Positions 10,453-18,538 of a DNA stretch of 64,000 nt are shown here, piece by piece. Below the pieces are notes generated by a model that was not told the origin of the DNA, did no database searches, and saw only the letters and a program-made list of their open reading frames with translations. This DNA comes from Gammaproteobacteria bacterium (GTDB taxonomy: Bacteria; Pseudomonadota; Gammaproteobacteria; Pseudomonadales; Alcanivoracaceae). The number at the start of each line of letters is the position of its first letter. Within the stretch, counting starts at the first letter, position 1. Location: positions 62,001 through 126,000 of the forward strand of contig JAGPVL010000035.1 in assembly GCA_018067045.1 (NCBI GenBank), given 5' to 3'. Both the position numbers and the translations under genes were made by a program.

Positions 10453-11335
10453 GTATATCACTCCCTAGGGACGCAGCTCTGCGTCGGAAAAATAAACCTG
10501 AAGCCAACCACGCACCAAGACTCGTCAGCGCTAGTGCCATCATTTCTTGCGGGGACAAGGATTCACCCAACAACGGCACCGCAGCAAAACCGCTCAACAC
10601 CGGCACTAACGCCATCAACGCACCCACCGCCGACGGTCCGATGCTGGCAACAGCGCGCAGGTACAGCAACATAGCGACCACTGTCGCAATCACGCCCTGA
10701 TAGAAACCCTGCATAATGATGTCGGCCCAAGCAGCCTGTGCCAACTTAGCGGGCAGGAATAAAAAATAGATCGGTAAAAATAAAATAGCCGATCCCACCC
10801 CCGTCGTGACCGCGCCGGTCATCGGCGGCACTTGCCAACGACGCGCTAACACCGTGTACAAAGCCCATGCCAAAACCGCCCCAAACAACCACAGATCACC
10901 CACAACACTGCCCGCACCGCCAATACTCGACAGCATCAGCACGCCACCAAGCGCGATTAAGCTCAACCCAACCATGCGTACTCGAACCGGCTTTTCCGCC
11001 AAAATAAGATAGCTAAACAACGCCGCCCCAAACGGAATTAAGCCAGGCAACATCACCGACGCATGAACCGCCGAGGTATAACGGAAACCCTGATACACCA
11101 TCAGGCAGTAACCGACCCCACCGACCATTGCCAACGACAAACCGCGCCAGTTAAGCCATAGACGACCGCGCACAAACGGCAGCAACAACATGCCACCCAC
11201 CAGAAAACGCAGCGCCATCACATCCAGTGCGCCCAACGAACTCTGCCCGCCTACACGGCTTACCAGAATAAAACCGGCCCAGCAGCTCACCGCCAGTAAA
11301 CCGGCGATGACGCCTTTGCGCTCCTCTATCGACAT
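10439..11335 (-). CDS. EamA/DMT-family transporter
   Basis: This inner-membrane protein of 298 residues has about ten hydrophobic helices arranged as two EamA repeats (about 10-135 and 150-285). Motifs such as SVMLPGLIPFGAALFSYLILAEKP near the end of the first repeat and the PVLSGFAAVPLLGESLS pattern of the second are typical of drug/metabolite exporters. The ATG at 11335 was chosen over an upstream one because a GGGAG sequence precedes it and the first helix then begins at once. It is divergent from a LysR gene, the usual arrangement in which LysR controls the exporter. Confidence 0.88.
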   Translation of the reverse strand: MSIEERKGVIAGLLAVSCWAGFILVSRVGGQSSLGALDVMALRFLVGGMLLLPFVRGRLWLNWRGLSLAMVGGVGYCLMVYQGFRYTSAVHASVMLPGLIPFGAALFSYLILAEKPVRVRMVGLSLIALGGVLMLSSIGGAGSVVGDLWLFGAVLAWALYTVLARRWQVPPMTGAVTTGVGSAILFLPIYFLFLPAKLAQAAWADIIMQGFYQGVIATVVAMLLYLRAVASIGPSAVGALMALVPVLSGFAAVPLLGESLSPQEMMALALTSLGAWLASGLFFRRRAASLGSDIHADG

Positions 11336-11420
11336 ATCTCTCCCATCGTTCTCTCCTGCCCGCCTGACTATCGACAGACCATCGACAGACAACGCAAAAC
11401 AACACCAATACGAGGCGCCT

Positions 11421-11461
11421 TAGCGCCTATTACATTGAGGCACAGTAGCGCCTATTACATT
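11421..11461. promoter_or_regulatory. direct repeat between EamA and LysR genes
   Basis: The 16-bp sequence TAGCGCCTATTACATT occurs twice, at 11421-11436 and 11446-11461, a spacing of 25 bp. The first copy is preceded by GGCGCCT, making a local GC palindrome. It lies between the divergent starts at 11335 and 11512, so it may be the LysR binding region. This is inferred from position only. Confidence 0.45.
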
Positions 11462-11511
11462 TCAGATAAAATGAATTATTATGATTCGGTGCATCGCTAT
11501 TGGTGAATACT

Positions 11512-12372
11512 ATGGATCTACGTGATTTAGCCTGCTTTGTCGCCGTCGCCGAGACAGGCTCTATTAAGGCCGCCAGTGTCAGGCTGAACCGAGTACAGTC
11601 GGGTATTTCCGTGCGCCTCAAGAACCTCGAAGAGACGCTCGGCGTGAGTCTGTTTGATCGCCACGGCAAGGGGCTTACTCTTAACGCCGCGGGCGAGCGC
11701 TTCTTGGATGCCGCCCGAGACTTGCTTAGCCGAGCAGAACAAGCGCGCCGACTCGCCGCGTCCGATAGCCCCTCCGGACGACTACGCCTCGGTAGCATGG
11801 AATGTACCGCCGCCGCGCACTTGCCAACGCTGCTGAGCCGATACCATAAGAAATACCCGCAGGTTCAACTTGAACTAATCACCATGCCATCTTGGGGCGC
11901 GGTCAAGGCGGTCGAGCGTGGAGAGTTAGACGCGGCATTTGTGTCAGCCGATGCATACAGCAGCGCATTGGAATACCAAGCGTTTTATCAAGAAGAGTTA
12001 GTGCTAATCAGTGACAATCAGCAGGCCCCAATTACCTCGCCTCTCGATCTAGACAATCAAGCACTGCTGGTGTTCTCAAGAGGTTGCGCCTATCGCGCCC
12101 GCTTAGAGCAGTGGGCGCAACAATCTCGGCATAAGCCGTTACGGCAATTGGAACTGGGATCGTATCATGCGTTACTCAGTTGCGCCGCCGCCGGAACTGG
12201 CGTCGGCATCGTACCGCGATCTGTGCTGAAAATATTTCCCAATAAAAAGCTACTTACCATTCACCCGCTAGCTGCGAACCTTGCCAACGACCAAACCTGT
12301 CTCACGTGGCAACCACAACGATTCAACAGCAATCTTGGCGCACTCATTGCTATGGCAAAAAATATTCATTAG
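11512..12372 (+). CDS. LysR-family transcriptional regulator
   Basis: The regulator has 286 residues. An N-terminal winged helix-turn-helix (about 3-60) opens with MDLRDLACFVAVAETGSI and contains the usual SVRLKNLEETLGVSLFDR recognition/dimer segment. The effector-binding LysR_substrate domain (about 88-280) follows. The second in-frame ATG (11512) was taken as the start because LysR proteins begin with this MDLxxLxxFVAVAE pattern; 11500 is the alternative. It is divergent from the EamA exporter gene, which it probably regulates along with itself. Confidence 0.92.
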   Translation: MDLRDLACFVAVAETGSIKAASVRLNRVQSGISVRLKNLEETLGVSLFDRHGKGLTLNAAGERFLDAARDLLSRAEQARRLAASDSPSGRLRLGSMECTAAAHLPTLLSRYHKKYPQVQLELITMPSWGAVKAVERGELDAAFVSADAYSSALEYQAFYQEELVLISDNQQAPITSPLDLDNQALLVFSRGCAYRARLEQWAQQSRHKPLRQLELGSYHALLSCAAAGTGVGIVPRSVLKIFPNKKLLTIHPLAANLANDQTCLTWQPQRFNSNLGALIAMAKNIH

Positions 12373-12417
12373 CGCTTTCAATGAAAGCCAGCTGTTAAAC
12401 AAAGAACGCATACGCCA

Positions 12418-13050
12418 TCAGAACTGCCAACTCACCCCGGCGCTCAACGACGTCGCTTCATCAACACTCAAATCAATACGACTGCCAATCGCCGCAGATT
12501 CCAGCGAAACATTCAGGTCGGTTTGCAGATACCGGCCGCGTATCTCTAACGCCAATGTCTCATTCAAGCGGTACTGGGCGCCCGCAGAAATACCATATAT
12601 AACGCGCGAGTCGTCATCACCGCGTGTACCCAGCGCATAGCCGTCTGCAACATCAAAGGTCCCCAGCCCTACTGACGCACCGATAAATGGACGAATCGAC
12701 TCGTGCGCCTGCAGGGGAAAAAAGCGCTCCCAACCCAAAACATATAAGCCCACATCGACCACGTTCTCGGCCTCCACTGAGGTCAACTCAATCAATACGC
12801 GGCTGTTTCCTTTGAGCGTGCCAAAACCAATACCGATACCCAACCCTGTATCGGTTTTTAAATGGCTGTCACCGCGAAGTGCAGCATAGAGACCATGCCC
12901 CGTCTCAGACACCGAAAGGTCCTGTTGCTGCGCCATCAGGCTCATAACAACCCCCGACTCCGCCCATGCAGCAGAAGCCCCTACGCCGACACCAACCGGC
13001 AACGCGCAAAAAATAATGCGTAATAACATTGATCGATAACGAATTTTCAT
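12418..13050 (-). CDS. outer-membrane beta-barrel protein
   Basis: The precursor has about 210 residues. A signal peptide (basic start, hydrophobic MLLRIIFCALPVGVGVG, cleavage near AWA-ES) is followed by alternating amphipathic strands with many aromatic belts and a C-terminal strand ending in WQF, the terminal Phe expected for BAM substrates. The size and the glycine-rich central strand (PFIGASVGLGTF) resemble small OmpW/OmpA-like eight-stranded barrels. Function is unknown. The ATG at 13050 was preferred over a GTG two codons upstream. Monocistronic. Confidence 0.78.
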   Translation of the reverse strand: MKIRYRSMLLRIIFCALPVGVGVGASAAWAESGVVMSLMAQQQDLSVSETGHGLYAALRGDSHLKTDTGLGIGIGFGTLKGNSRVLIELTSVEAENVVDVGLYVLGWERFFPLQAHESIRPFIGASVGLGTFDVADGYALGTRGDDDSRVIYGISAGAQYRLNETLALEIRGRYLQTDLNVSLESAAIGSRIDLSVDEATSLSAGVSWQF

Positions 13051-13169
13051 TTTCACTCAACCCTGCCATACGATGATTTATGAGTGTAGAGAGTTTGCGT
13101 ACAGAGGCATATCTTGCCATCAAGCTTATACGCATAGCGCACATGCCATAAAAAGGACATAACCACTCA

Positions 13170-13469
13170 ATGAACCAATGGTTTCTGTATATCATTCGCG
13201 CCGCCGATGACACCCTCTATACAGGCGTTACGACCGACGTCGCCCGTCGCTTTAGCGAACATGAGAAAGGTGGCCCGCAAGCAGCAAAATACCTGCGCCA
13301 CCGACAACCACTCACACTGTGCTATCACACCGCGATTGGTGATCGCGCTCAAGCCCTACGAGCCGAATACCGCGTCAAAAAACTCAAAAGACAAGCCAAA
13401 GAAGCAATGATCGTACAACAACCCGACGAGCTCACACTGCTAGCCACCCTTGCTCTAACACAAGAATAA
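13170..13469 (+). CDS. GIY-YIG endonuclease-superfamily protein (YhbQ-like)
   Basis: This single-domain protein of 99 residues has the GIY-YIG signature as FLYIIRAADDTLYTGVT (about 5-21), a conserved Arg in DVARRFSEHEKG, and the Glu/Lys pair of EYRVKKLKR (about 66-74). Length matches the YhbQ/UPF0213 family, whose members have been linked to nuclease activity in DNA/RNA maintenance. No neighbour suggests a specific role. Confidence 0.9.
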   Translation: MNQWFLYIIRAADDTLYTGVTTDVARRFSEHEKGGPQAAKYLRHRQPLTLCYHTAIGDRAQALRAEYRVKKLKRQAKEAMIVQQPDELTLLATLALTQE

Positions 13470-13559
13470 GTTAACCGACGGATACCGCCTCTTTATCGCT
13501 ACCTCTGCGTCAGTGCGGCGCCAGCACTGCATCAAACACACCGCCGCTCTCGTCAGCCA

Positions 13560-14168
13560 TTACGCCTTAGCAGACGGTCGCGCGGAAACATCAGCATACC
13601 AGCGGGCAATGTTGACCTGTTGCTCGCTAGGACGGATCTTGACGACCCGCGCAAAATCCAGCGCACACAACAGTGTAATATCGGCGATGGAAAAGGAATC
13701 GCCCGCCACATAAGCTGACGTCGCCAAACGTTCATCCAAAATGTCCAAATAGCTCACAGCTAGCGCGCCTGCCGCGTTACCGTAATCAGGGACCGGCGTC
13801 ATTCGATCTTTAAAATATCCGGTACTATGCTGAAAACACATTCCCACCTGCAGCATAAAGTAGAATTCTACATTGCGTTGCCACATCTCGATCTGCGCTT
13901 TTTCCAACGCCCCCGTGCCCATCAACGGTATCTCAGGGTGTAGCTCTTCGAAATAACGGCAAATGGCAACTGTTTCACCAATACAAATGCCATCGTCCAG
14001 CTCTAGAAAAGGCACCTTGGTCGAAGGATTTTTTTTACGCTGCTCTTTCGTTAAATTTTCCCCAGCACCAATATCGAGTTGAACATATTCCATCTCGATG
14101 CCTTTCTCGGCCAGAAAAATACGAACACGGCGAGGGTTCGGGGCGGTACTCGCTTCGTAGATTTTCAT
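13560..14168 (-). CDS. glutathione S-transferase family protein
   Basis: The protein has 202 residues. A thioredoxin-like N-terminal domain (about 1-80) contains the glutathione-binding segment KVPFLELDDG followed by IGETVAICRYFEE, with the conserved Glu-Thr/Ser that contacts the gamma-glutamyl group. The helical C-terminal domain (about 90-200) holds the SIADITLLCALDFA helix-capping motif. These are canonical GST features. The ATG at 14168 opens directly on the first strand MKIYEAS. The upstream region contains a 9-bp inverted repeat (14209-14260). Confidence 0.9.
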   Translation of the reverse strand: MKIYEASTAPNPRRVRIFLAEKGIEMEYVQLDIGAGENLTKEQRKKNPSTKVPFLELDDGICIGETVAICRYFEELHPEIPLMGTGALEKAQIEMWQRNVEFYFMLQVGMCFQHSTGYFKDRMTPVPDYGNAAGALAVSYLDILDERLATSAYVAGDSFSIADITLLCALDFARVVKIRPSEQQVNIARWYADVSARPSAKA

Positions 14169-14208
14169 ATCACACCTTTATTATTCAATGAGCTTTAAAA
14201 ACGGACAC

Positions 14209-14260
14209 TGTAACGATGAGACCGACACAACACAGATGGTTGTCATCAAAAATCGTTACA
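14209..14260. promoter_or_regulatory. inverted repeat upstream of the GST gene
   Basis: TGTAACGAT at 14209-14217 and its exact complement ATCGTTACA at 14252-14260 are separated by 34 bp. The pair lies 40-90 bp upstream of the GST start, where two operator half-sites could allow looping. No known regulator motif was recognised. Confidence 0.35.
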
Positions 14261-14333
14261 ACGACTCAGTGCTGCATTAACTTGCCACACTGATGCTTCT
14301 CTTAGATAAGACTACAGCCTCAAAGACTGAACA

Positions 14334-14957
14334 CTAGTTCGATACGAGCCAATGGCCTAACGCCGACGCCACTGTTGCATCTAGCTCCTCATCAGAGCCA
14401 TGAATTTGTCCGTCGAGAATAAGGTGGCTAAAGCCATGTACGACCGCCCACGCGGCGTTAACTGCGCCAGATATATCACCCGAGTCTTCCGGCACCCCTA
14501 ACGTCGCAGCCACGGCTGTGGTTAATCCCGCAAACGCCTGACGAGACTCATGCTCAAGCTCTTCGCTACGGTGCTCAACAATAAAACGACCAAACATCAG
14601 CCGAAATAGCGCCGGGTTGTTCCGAGCAAAACGCACATAGGCACAACCGCTAGCCAAAAACTTTTCTGCCACATTACCCCGTGTTACGCCCCATGCGCTC
14701 GCCTGTGACGCCGTGAACTGCCTCATCCCCTCCGCGGCTAACCCCATCAACAAAACGTCTTTGCTGGAGAAATGCCGGTATACCGCATTGGCTGTCACCC
14801 CGACGCGGCGTGCCAATTCTCGCAAACTAAACTGCGATTCACCTTTTTCCTCCAGCAGCGCCAAACCGTGCTCCAACAGAGCTTCGCGTAAGTTGCCGTG
14901 GTGATATCCGGACCGCTCATCGGCAACCGACTTTCTCGATGTTGACATTGTGTACAT
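14334..14957 (-). CDS. TetR/AcrR-family transcriptional regulator
   Basis: The regulator has about 207 residues. The N-terminal helix-turn-helix (about 20-70) contains LREALLEHGLALL, FSLRELARRVGVTANAVYRHFSSKDVLL, a near-perfect TetR signature. The ligand-binding C-terminal half carries the pattern of WHG-type TetR proteins (segment FARNNPALFRLMFG about 105-118). ATG at 14957 or 14948 could be used. The gene is divergent from the carotenoid oxygenase, and a 14-bp palindrome lies just upstream of its start. Confidence 0.92.
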   Translation of the reverse strand: MYTMSTSRKSVADERSGYHHGNLREALLEHGLALLEEKGESQFSLRELARRVGVTANAVYRHFSSKDVLLMGLAAEGMRQFTASQASAWGVTRGNVAEKFLASGCAYVRFARNNPALFRLMFGRFIVEHRSEELEHESRQAFAGLTTAVAATLGVPEDSGDISGAVNAAWAVVHGFSHLILDGQIHGSDEELDATVASALGHWLVSN

Positions 14958-14969
14958 TCGCTCGGATTA

Positions 14970-14983
14970 TGATGTTCACATCA
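14970..14983. promoter_or_regulatory. palindromic operator candidate between TetR and carotenoid oxygenase genes
   Basis: TGATGTTCACATCA has perfect 6-bp arms around a two-base centre. It sits 13 bp upstream of the TetR-family start codon and on the path to the carotenoid oxygenase gene at 15100. Its size and place fit a TetR-family operator controlling both directions. The assignment is inferred. Confidence 0.5.
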
Positions 14984-15099
14984 TATACATTAACGCCTAG
15001 TAATGCATATTCGCCGATCGCCGCGTTTTACGCTGCGACGACCGCTTCCATTACGACCCAAAGATCAATATTCAGGAACCACCACCAAGGAACCGCACC

Positions 15100-16563
15100 A
15101 TGATCGCCACCAAGATGATAGAAAGCGCAGCTCTGTGGGTTTCACGTCAAGCACAAAAAAGGGCGCCCCAAGGAGACGGGCAAAATCAATTCCTTGAAGG
15201 CTCTTTCGCCCCCGTGAACCAGGAAAGCACGTTTACGCGCTTAGAGGTTACCGGGCAAATCCCCACTGAACTTGACGGAATATTGGCGCGCATCGGCCCA
15301 AATCCCATCACCCCTCCTAACCCGTCCACTTACCACTGGTTTGTCGGCGATGGCATGGTTCACGGCCTGCGCCTACTGAACGGCGAAGCAGTTTGGTACC
15401 GCAACCGCTGGGTCGGTACCGACAAAGCGAACAAAAAACTCGAGCGACCCCGCGCGGATGGCAAACGCCACGGCATTGTCGATACTGTAAACACTAATAT
15501 TATTGGGCATGCAGGCAGTCTCTGGGCGTTGGTCGAAGCCGGCGCATTGCCCGTTCAGCTCGACACCAATCTCGACACCGTGAAGCACAGCTTGTTTCAC
15601 AGTGACCGCGCAGCAGCCTTTACTGCCCACCCGCATAAAGATCCAATCAGCGGAGATTTGCACTCGATCTGCTATAACGCCCTGCAACGCAATCGCATTC
15701 ACTATCAAGTCATCAATGCAAAAGGTGAACTCATTCGACGTGTGCCGATTTCGGTCAAACATGGGCCGATGATTCACGATTGCGCGCTCACCGCCAGCAA
15801 GGCAATTATTCTTGATCTACCGGTTACCTTTTCCTTTAAAGCGGTCTTCAAAGGCGCAACCTTTCCGTATCAGTGGAACAAACGACATAGCGCCAGAGTG
15901 GGCGTGTTACCACGACACGACTCATTTCCTGACAACTCTTCATCGCATAAAAATAGCGAAGACTGCAACGAAAACGAGGTGCGCTGGTATGCGGTTGAGC
16001 CCTGCTATGTATTCCATACGGGTAACGCTTTTGATCTCGACGATGGCAGCATCGTGATGGATGTGGTCGTGCATGAGCGTATGTTCGACCAATCAATCCA
16101 AGGACCAGAAGGCAATAAAATTACACTAGAACGATGGACGCTTCCTGCGAATGGTACAAATGTTGAGCGAAAGATTTTGTCGGATCGCGCACAAGAATTT
16201 CCACGCTTTGACGAAAGGCTAGCCACAAAAGATTATCGCTATCTGTATACCGTCGGCGCGGATGTCAGCGCGCCGGACAGCCCACAACCCTTAATACGTC
16301 ACGACCTGCAAAGCGGCGATGTAGTGGAACACTGGTACGGCGACAGCAAGGTCACCGGAGAGGTGGTGTTTGTACCGCGCAACGCTAATAGCGCCGAAGA
16401 CGATGGCTGGTTACTGTCTTATGTTTATGACCTTGCCGACGACAGCAGTGAAGTGGTGATTCTCGATGCAACCAATCCCAGCGCTGAACCACTCGCTGTG
16501 ATCAAAATTCCGGTCCGTGTACCGATGGGATTTCACGGCAACTGGATTGCGGCCGACGCCTAG
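15100..16563 (+). CDS. carotenoid oxygenase (RPE65/CCD family)
   Basis: This 487-residue protein is an iron(II) dioxygenase that cleaves double bonds of carotenoids, apocarotenoids or stilbenes. The four iron-binding histidines expected for the seven-bladed propeller are visible: His177 (AHPHKDP), His226 (MIHDCALT), His306 (VFHTGNAFD) and His479 (GFHGNW). An early RIGPNP...WFVGDGMVHG segment (about 66-88) is also typical. An AGGAA ribosome site lies about 10 bases before the ATG. The divergent TetR gene is the likely regulator. Bacterial members include lignostilbene cleavage enzymes, so the substrate is open. Confidence 0.93.
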   Translation: MIATKMIESAALWVSRQAQKRAPQGDGQNQFLEGSFAPVNQESTFTRLEVTGQIPTELDGILARIGPNPITPPNPSTYHWFVGDGMVHGLRLLNGEAVWYRNRWVGTDKANKKLERPRADGKRHGIVDTVNTNIIGHAGSLWALVEAGALPVQLDTNLDTVKHSLFHSDRAAAFTAHPHKDPISGDLHSICYNALQRNRIHYQVINAKGELIRRVPISVKHGPMIHDCALTASKAIILDLPVTFSFKAVFKGATFPYQWNKRHSARVGVLPRHDSFPDNSSSHKNSEDCNENEVRWYAVEPCYVFHTGNAFDLDDGSIVMDVVVHERMFDQSIQGPEGNKITLERWTLPANGTNVERKILSDRAQEFPRFDERLATKDYRYLYTVGADVSAPDSPQPLIRHDLQSGDVVEHWYGDSKVTGEVVFVPRNANSAEDDGWLLSYVYDLADDSSEVVILDATNPSAEPLAVIKIPVRVPMGFHGNWIAADA

Positions 16564-16686
16564 CAGGAGCCGCTTTCAAGCGATAAGGTTTTTGCTTTTG
16601 GTCGAGCGCCATTCGCTTGCAAGCAAGCTCCTACAAAAACATCGAACCACACTGACCTTGTGGGAGCTTGCTTGCAGGCGATAGGT
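16564..16686. repeat. REP-like elements in a convergent junction
   Basis: Opposed copies of the REP family lie at 16612-16636 (TTCGCTTGCAAGCAAGCTCC orientation) and 16658-16682 (TGTGGGAGCTTGCTTGCAGG orientation). A diverged copy lies at 16564-16585. They sit between the carotenoid oxygenase gene (ends 16563) and the DUF3301 gene (ends 16755), which converge. Confidence 0.8.
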
Positions 16687-16754
16687 TTTGATTTTGATCA
16701 CACACTAATCGACGATAAAGAAGCTTACTTTCAAGAAAATTCTTTGCCGGAAAA

Positions 16755-17123
16755 TTAGTGATAACGATCAGGCGGTTCATCATCCGCCGAACGATCTGGC
16801 GGGCGCTCAGGTTCACGATGTGGCGGCAAATTCACTGCCGCCACGCGATTGCCTAGCGTAATGGTATCGCCGACGTAACGCTCGCCGCCGGTCACGGTAA
16901 ATTCAAATACCCAGCGGCGCCAAAAACACAAATTGCCTTGGCTATCACGCTTAAACCATACCGCCCGCAACGCCACGGACTCGTCAAGAAAGAGTAATCC
17001 TTCGCGCTGGCAGTAATTGCGTGTCACTTGCAACGCGACCTGACGAACGCCTTGCGTGCGCCAAAAGTGCAGCGCCACTAAGACCACCAACGCCAGCCAA
17101 AACAGTTCGCCTAAACTGAACAC
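16755..17123 (-). CDS. DUF3301 family protein
   Basis: The protein has 122 residues. A single N-terminal TM helix (about 6-22) is followed by a small domain with conserved NYCQREGLLFLDESVALRAVW and FWRRWVFEFTVTGGERYVG segments, the DUF3301 pattern seen in gammaproteobacteria. The tail is rich in Pro, Arg and Asp. Function is unknown; one membrane-anchored cytosolic domain is predicted. It lies 39 bp downstream of the aminotransferase gene on the same strand and may be co-transcribed. Confidence 0.8.
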   Translation of the reverse strand: MFSLGELFWLALVVLVALHFWRTQGVRQVALQVTRNYCQREGLLFLDESVALRAVWFKRDSQGNLCFWRRWVFEFTVTGGERYVGDTITLGNRVAAVNLPPHREPERPPDRSADDEPPDRYH

Positions 17124-17162
17124 ATTACTGCACTCATCGGCGAGAGGCGTAAGCCAGTTAAG

Positions 17163-18290
17163 TTAGAAAATGGCATCGAGTGCTTTTTCCAGGCGCGCCA
17201 CCGCACCGTCAATATCATGCAACTTGTCCAGCCCGAATAAACCAATACGGAAGGTACGGTAATCGGCAGACTCATCGCACTTTAACGGAACCCCCGCTGC
17301 TGCCTGTACACCCTGTGCGACAAACTTTTTACCGCTATGGATATCCGCATCATTCGTATAACAAACGACAACACCTGGCGCCTCAAAACCTGGAGCAGCA
17401 ACACTCTGGATGCCCTTGTCGGCAAACATCTGTCGTACACGACGACCTAATTCAAGCTGCTCTTCACGGACCTTATCGAAACCATAAGCCTGCGTTTCTT
17501 TCATAGTGGCGTGAAACTGAATCAAGGCATCCGTCGGCATGGTGGCATGATACGCGTGACCGCCGTTTTCATAGGCCTGCATGATGTTCAGCCATTTCAA
17601 TAAATCACACGCAAAACTCGTGCTGTGCGTTTGGGCAATACGCTCAAGTGCGGTATCGCCAAGCATCACTAGGGCGCTACAAGGCGACGCACTCCACCCC
17701 TTTTGTGGAGCGCTAATGAGGATGTCGACACCGACATCTTTCATATCAATCCATAACGTACCCGAGGCGATACAATCGAGCACAAACATACCGCCCACTT
17801 CATGCACTGCTGCGGCTACCGCGCGAAGATAATCGTCCGGTAACAAAATGCCTGATGCCGTTTCAACGTGGGGGGCAAACACCAAATCAGGTTTTTCACG
17901 ACGAATCGCCTCAACCACCTCGGCAATCGGCGCGGGCTGCCATGCTGACGTCACCTCATCTGATTGCGGACGCGCTTTTAAGACGACTTCTTCCGAGGCA
18001 ATACCACCCATTTCGAAAATCTGGCTCCAGCGAAAGCTAAAAAAGCCATTACGAATCACCAAACATTTCTTGTTCGTCGCAAACTGACGAGCAACCGATT
18101 CCATACCATAGGTGCCGCCACCGGGCACCACAACCACTGCGCTCGCGTTGTAGACCGATTTCAGTGTGTCGGATATATCACGCATCACCTGCTGGAACTG
18201 CTGCGACATGTGATTCACGGAGCGATCAGTAAACACGACTGAGAATTCGAGCAATCCATCAGGATCGACAGCAGGGAATTGGGTAGACAC
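17163..18290 (-). CDS. class V PLP-dependent aminotransferase (alanine/serine-glyoxylate type)
   Basis: The protein has 375 residues. It is a fold-type I PLP enzyme with a glycine-rich phosphate loop in VVPGGGTYGMESVARQ, an Asp that contacts the pyridine nitrogen in VLDCIASGT, and the Schiff-base lysine Lys197 in SAPQKGWS. The sequence pattern is that of the alanine-glyoxylate / serine-glyoxylate aminotransferase group. A GTG at 18290 is taken as the start: a GGAGG ribosome site lies six bases before it, whereas the longer ATG form starting at 18344 has no such site and adds an unrelated 18-residue tail. Confidence 0.85.
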   Translation of the reverse strand: MSTQFPAVDPDGLLEFSVVFTDRSVNHMSQQFQQVMRDISDTLKSVYNASAVVVVPGGGTYGMESVARQFATNKKCLVIRNGFFSFRWSQIFEMGGIASEEVVLKARPQSDEVTSAWQPAPIAEVVEAIRREKPDLVFAPHVETASGILLPDDYLRAVAAAVHEVGGMFVLDCIASGTLWIDMKDVGVDILISAPQKGWSASPCSALVMLGDTALERIAQTHSTSFACDLLKWLNIMQAYENGGHAYHATMPTDALIQFHATMKETQAYGFDKVREEQLELGRRVRQMFADKGIQSVAAPGFEAPGVVVCYTNDADIHSGKKFVAQGVQAAAGVPLKCDESADYRTFRIGLFGLDKLHDIDGAVARLEKALDAIF

Positions 18291-18538
18291 AGGGAACCTC
18301 CAAGTTGCGGTGTTGCGCGAAAAAATCGAATACGGATAGGTCATCAGGCAGAGACATTAGCGATCATTGCCAGAACGGCGCCTAGCTTCCCATACTTCAG
18401 CGGCTTGATAAACGCCATATCGGCCGTATCGCCCCATTTACCTGAACGATTGCATGTTTTAACCGACATCTTCTTGCCTTTCGCAGCGTGCCGTTTGTAC
18501 AGTGAAGCGAATGATTATAAGGAACACCCACTTTTCAA

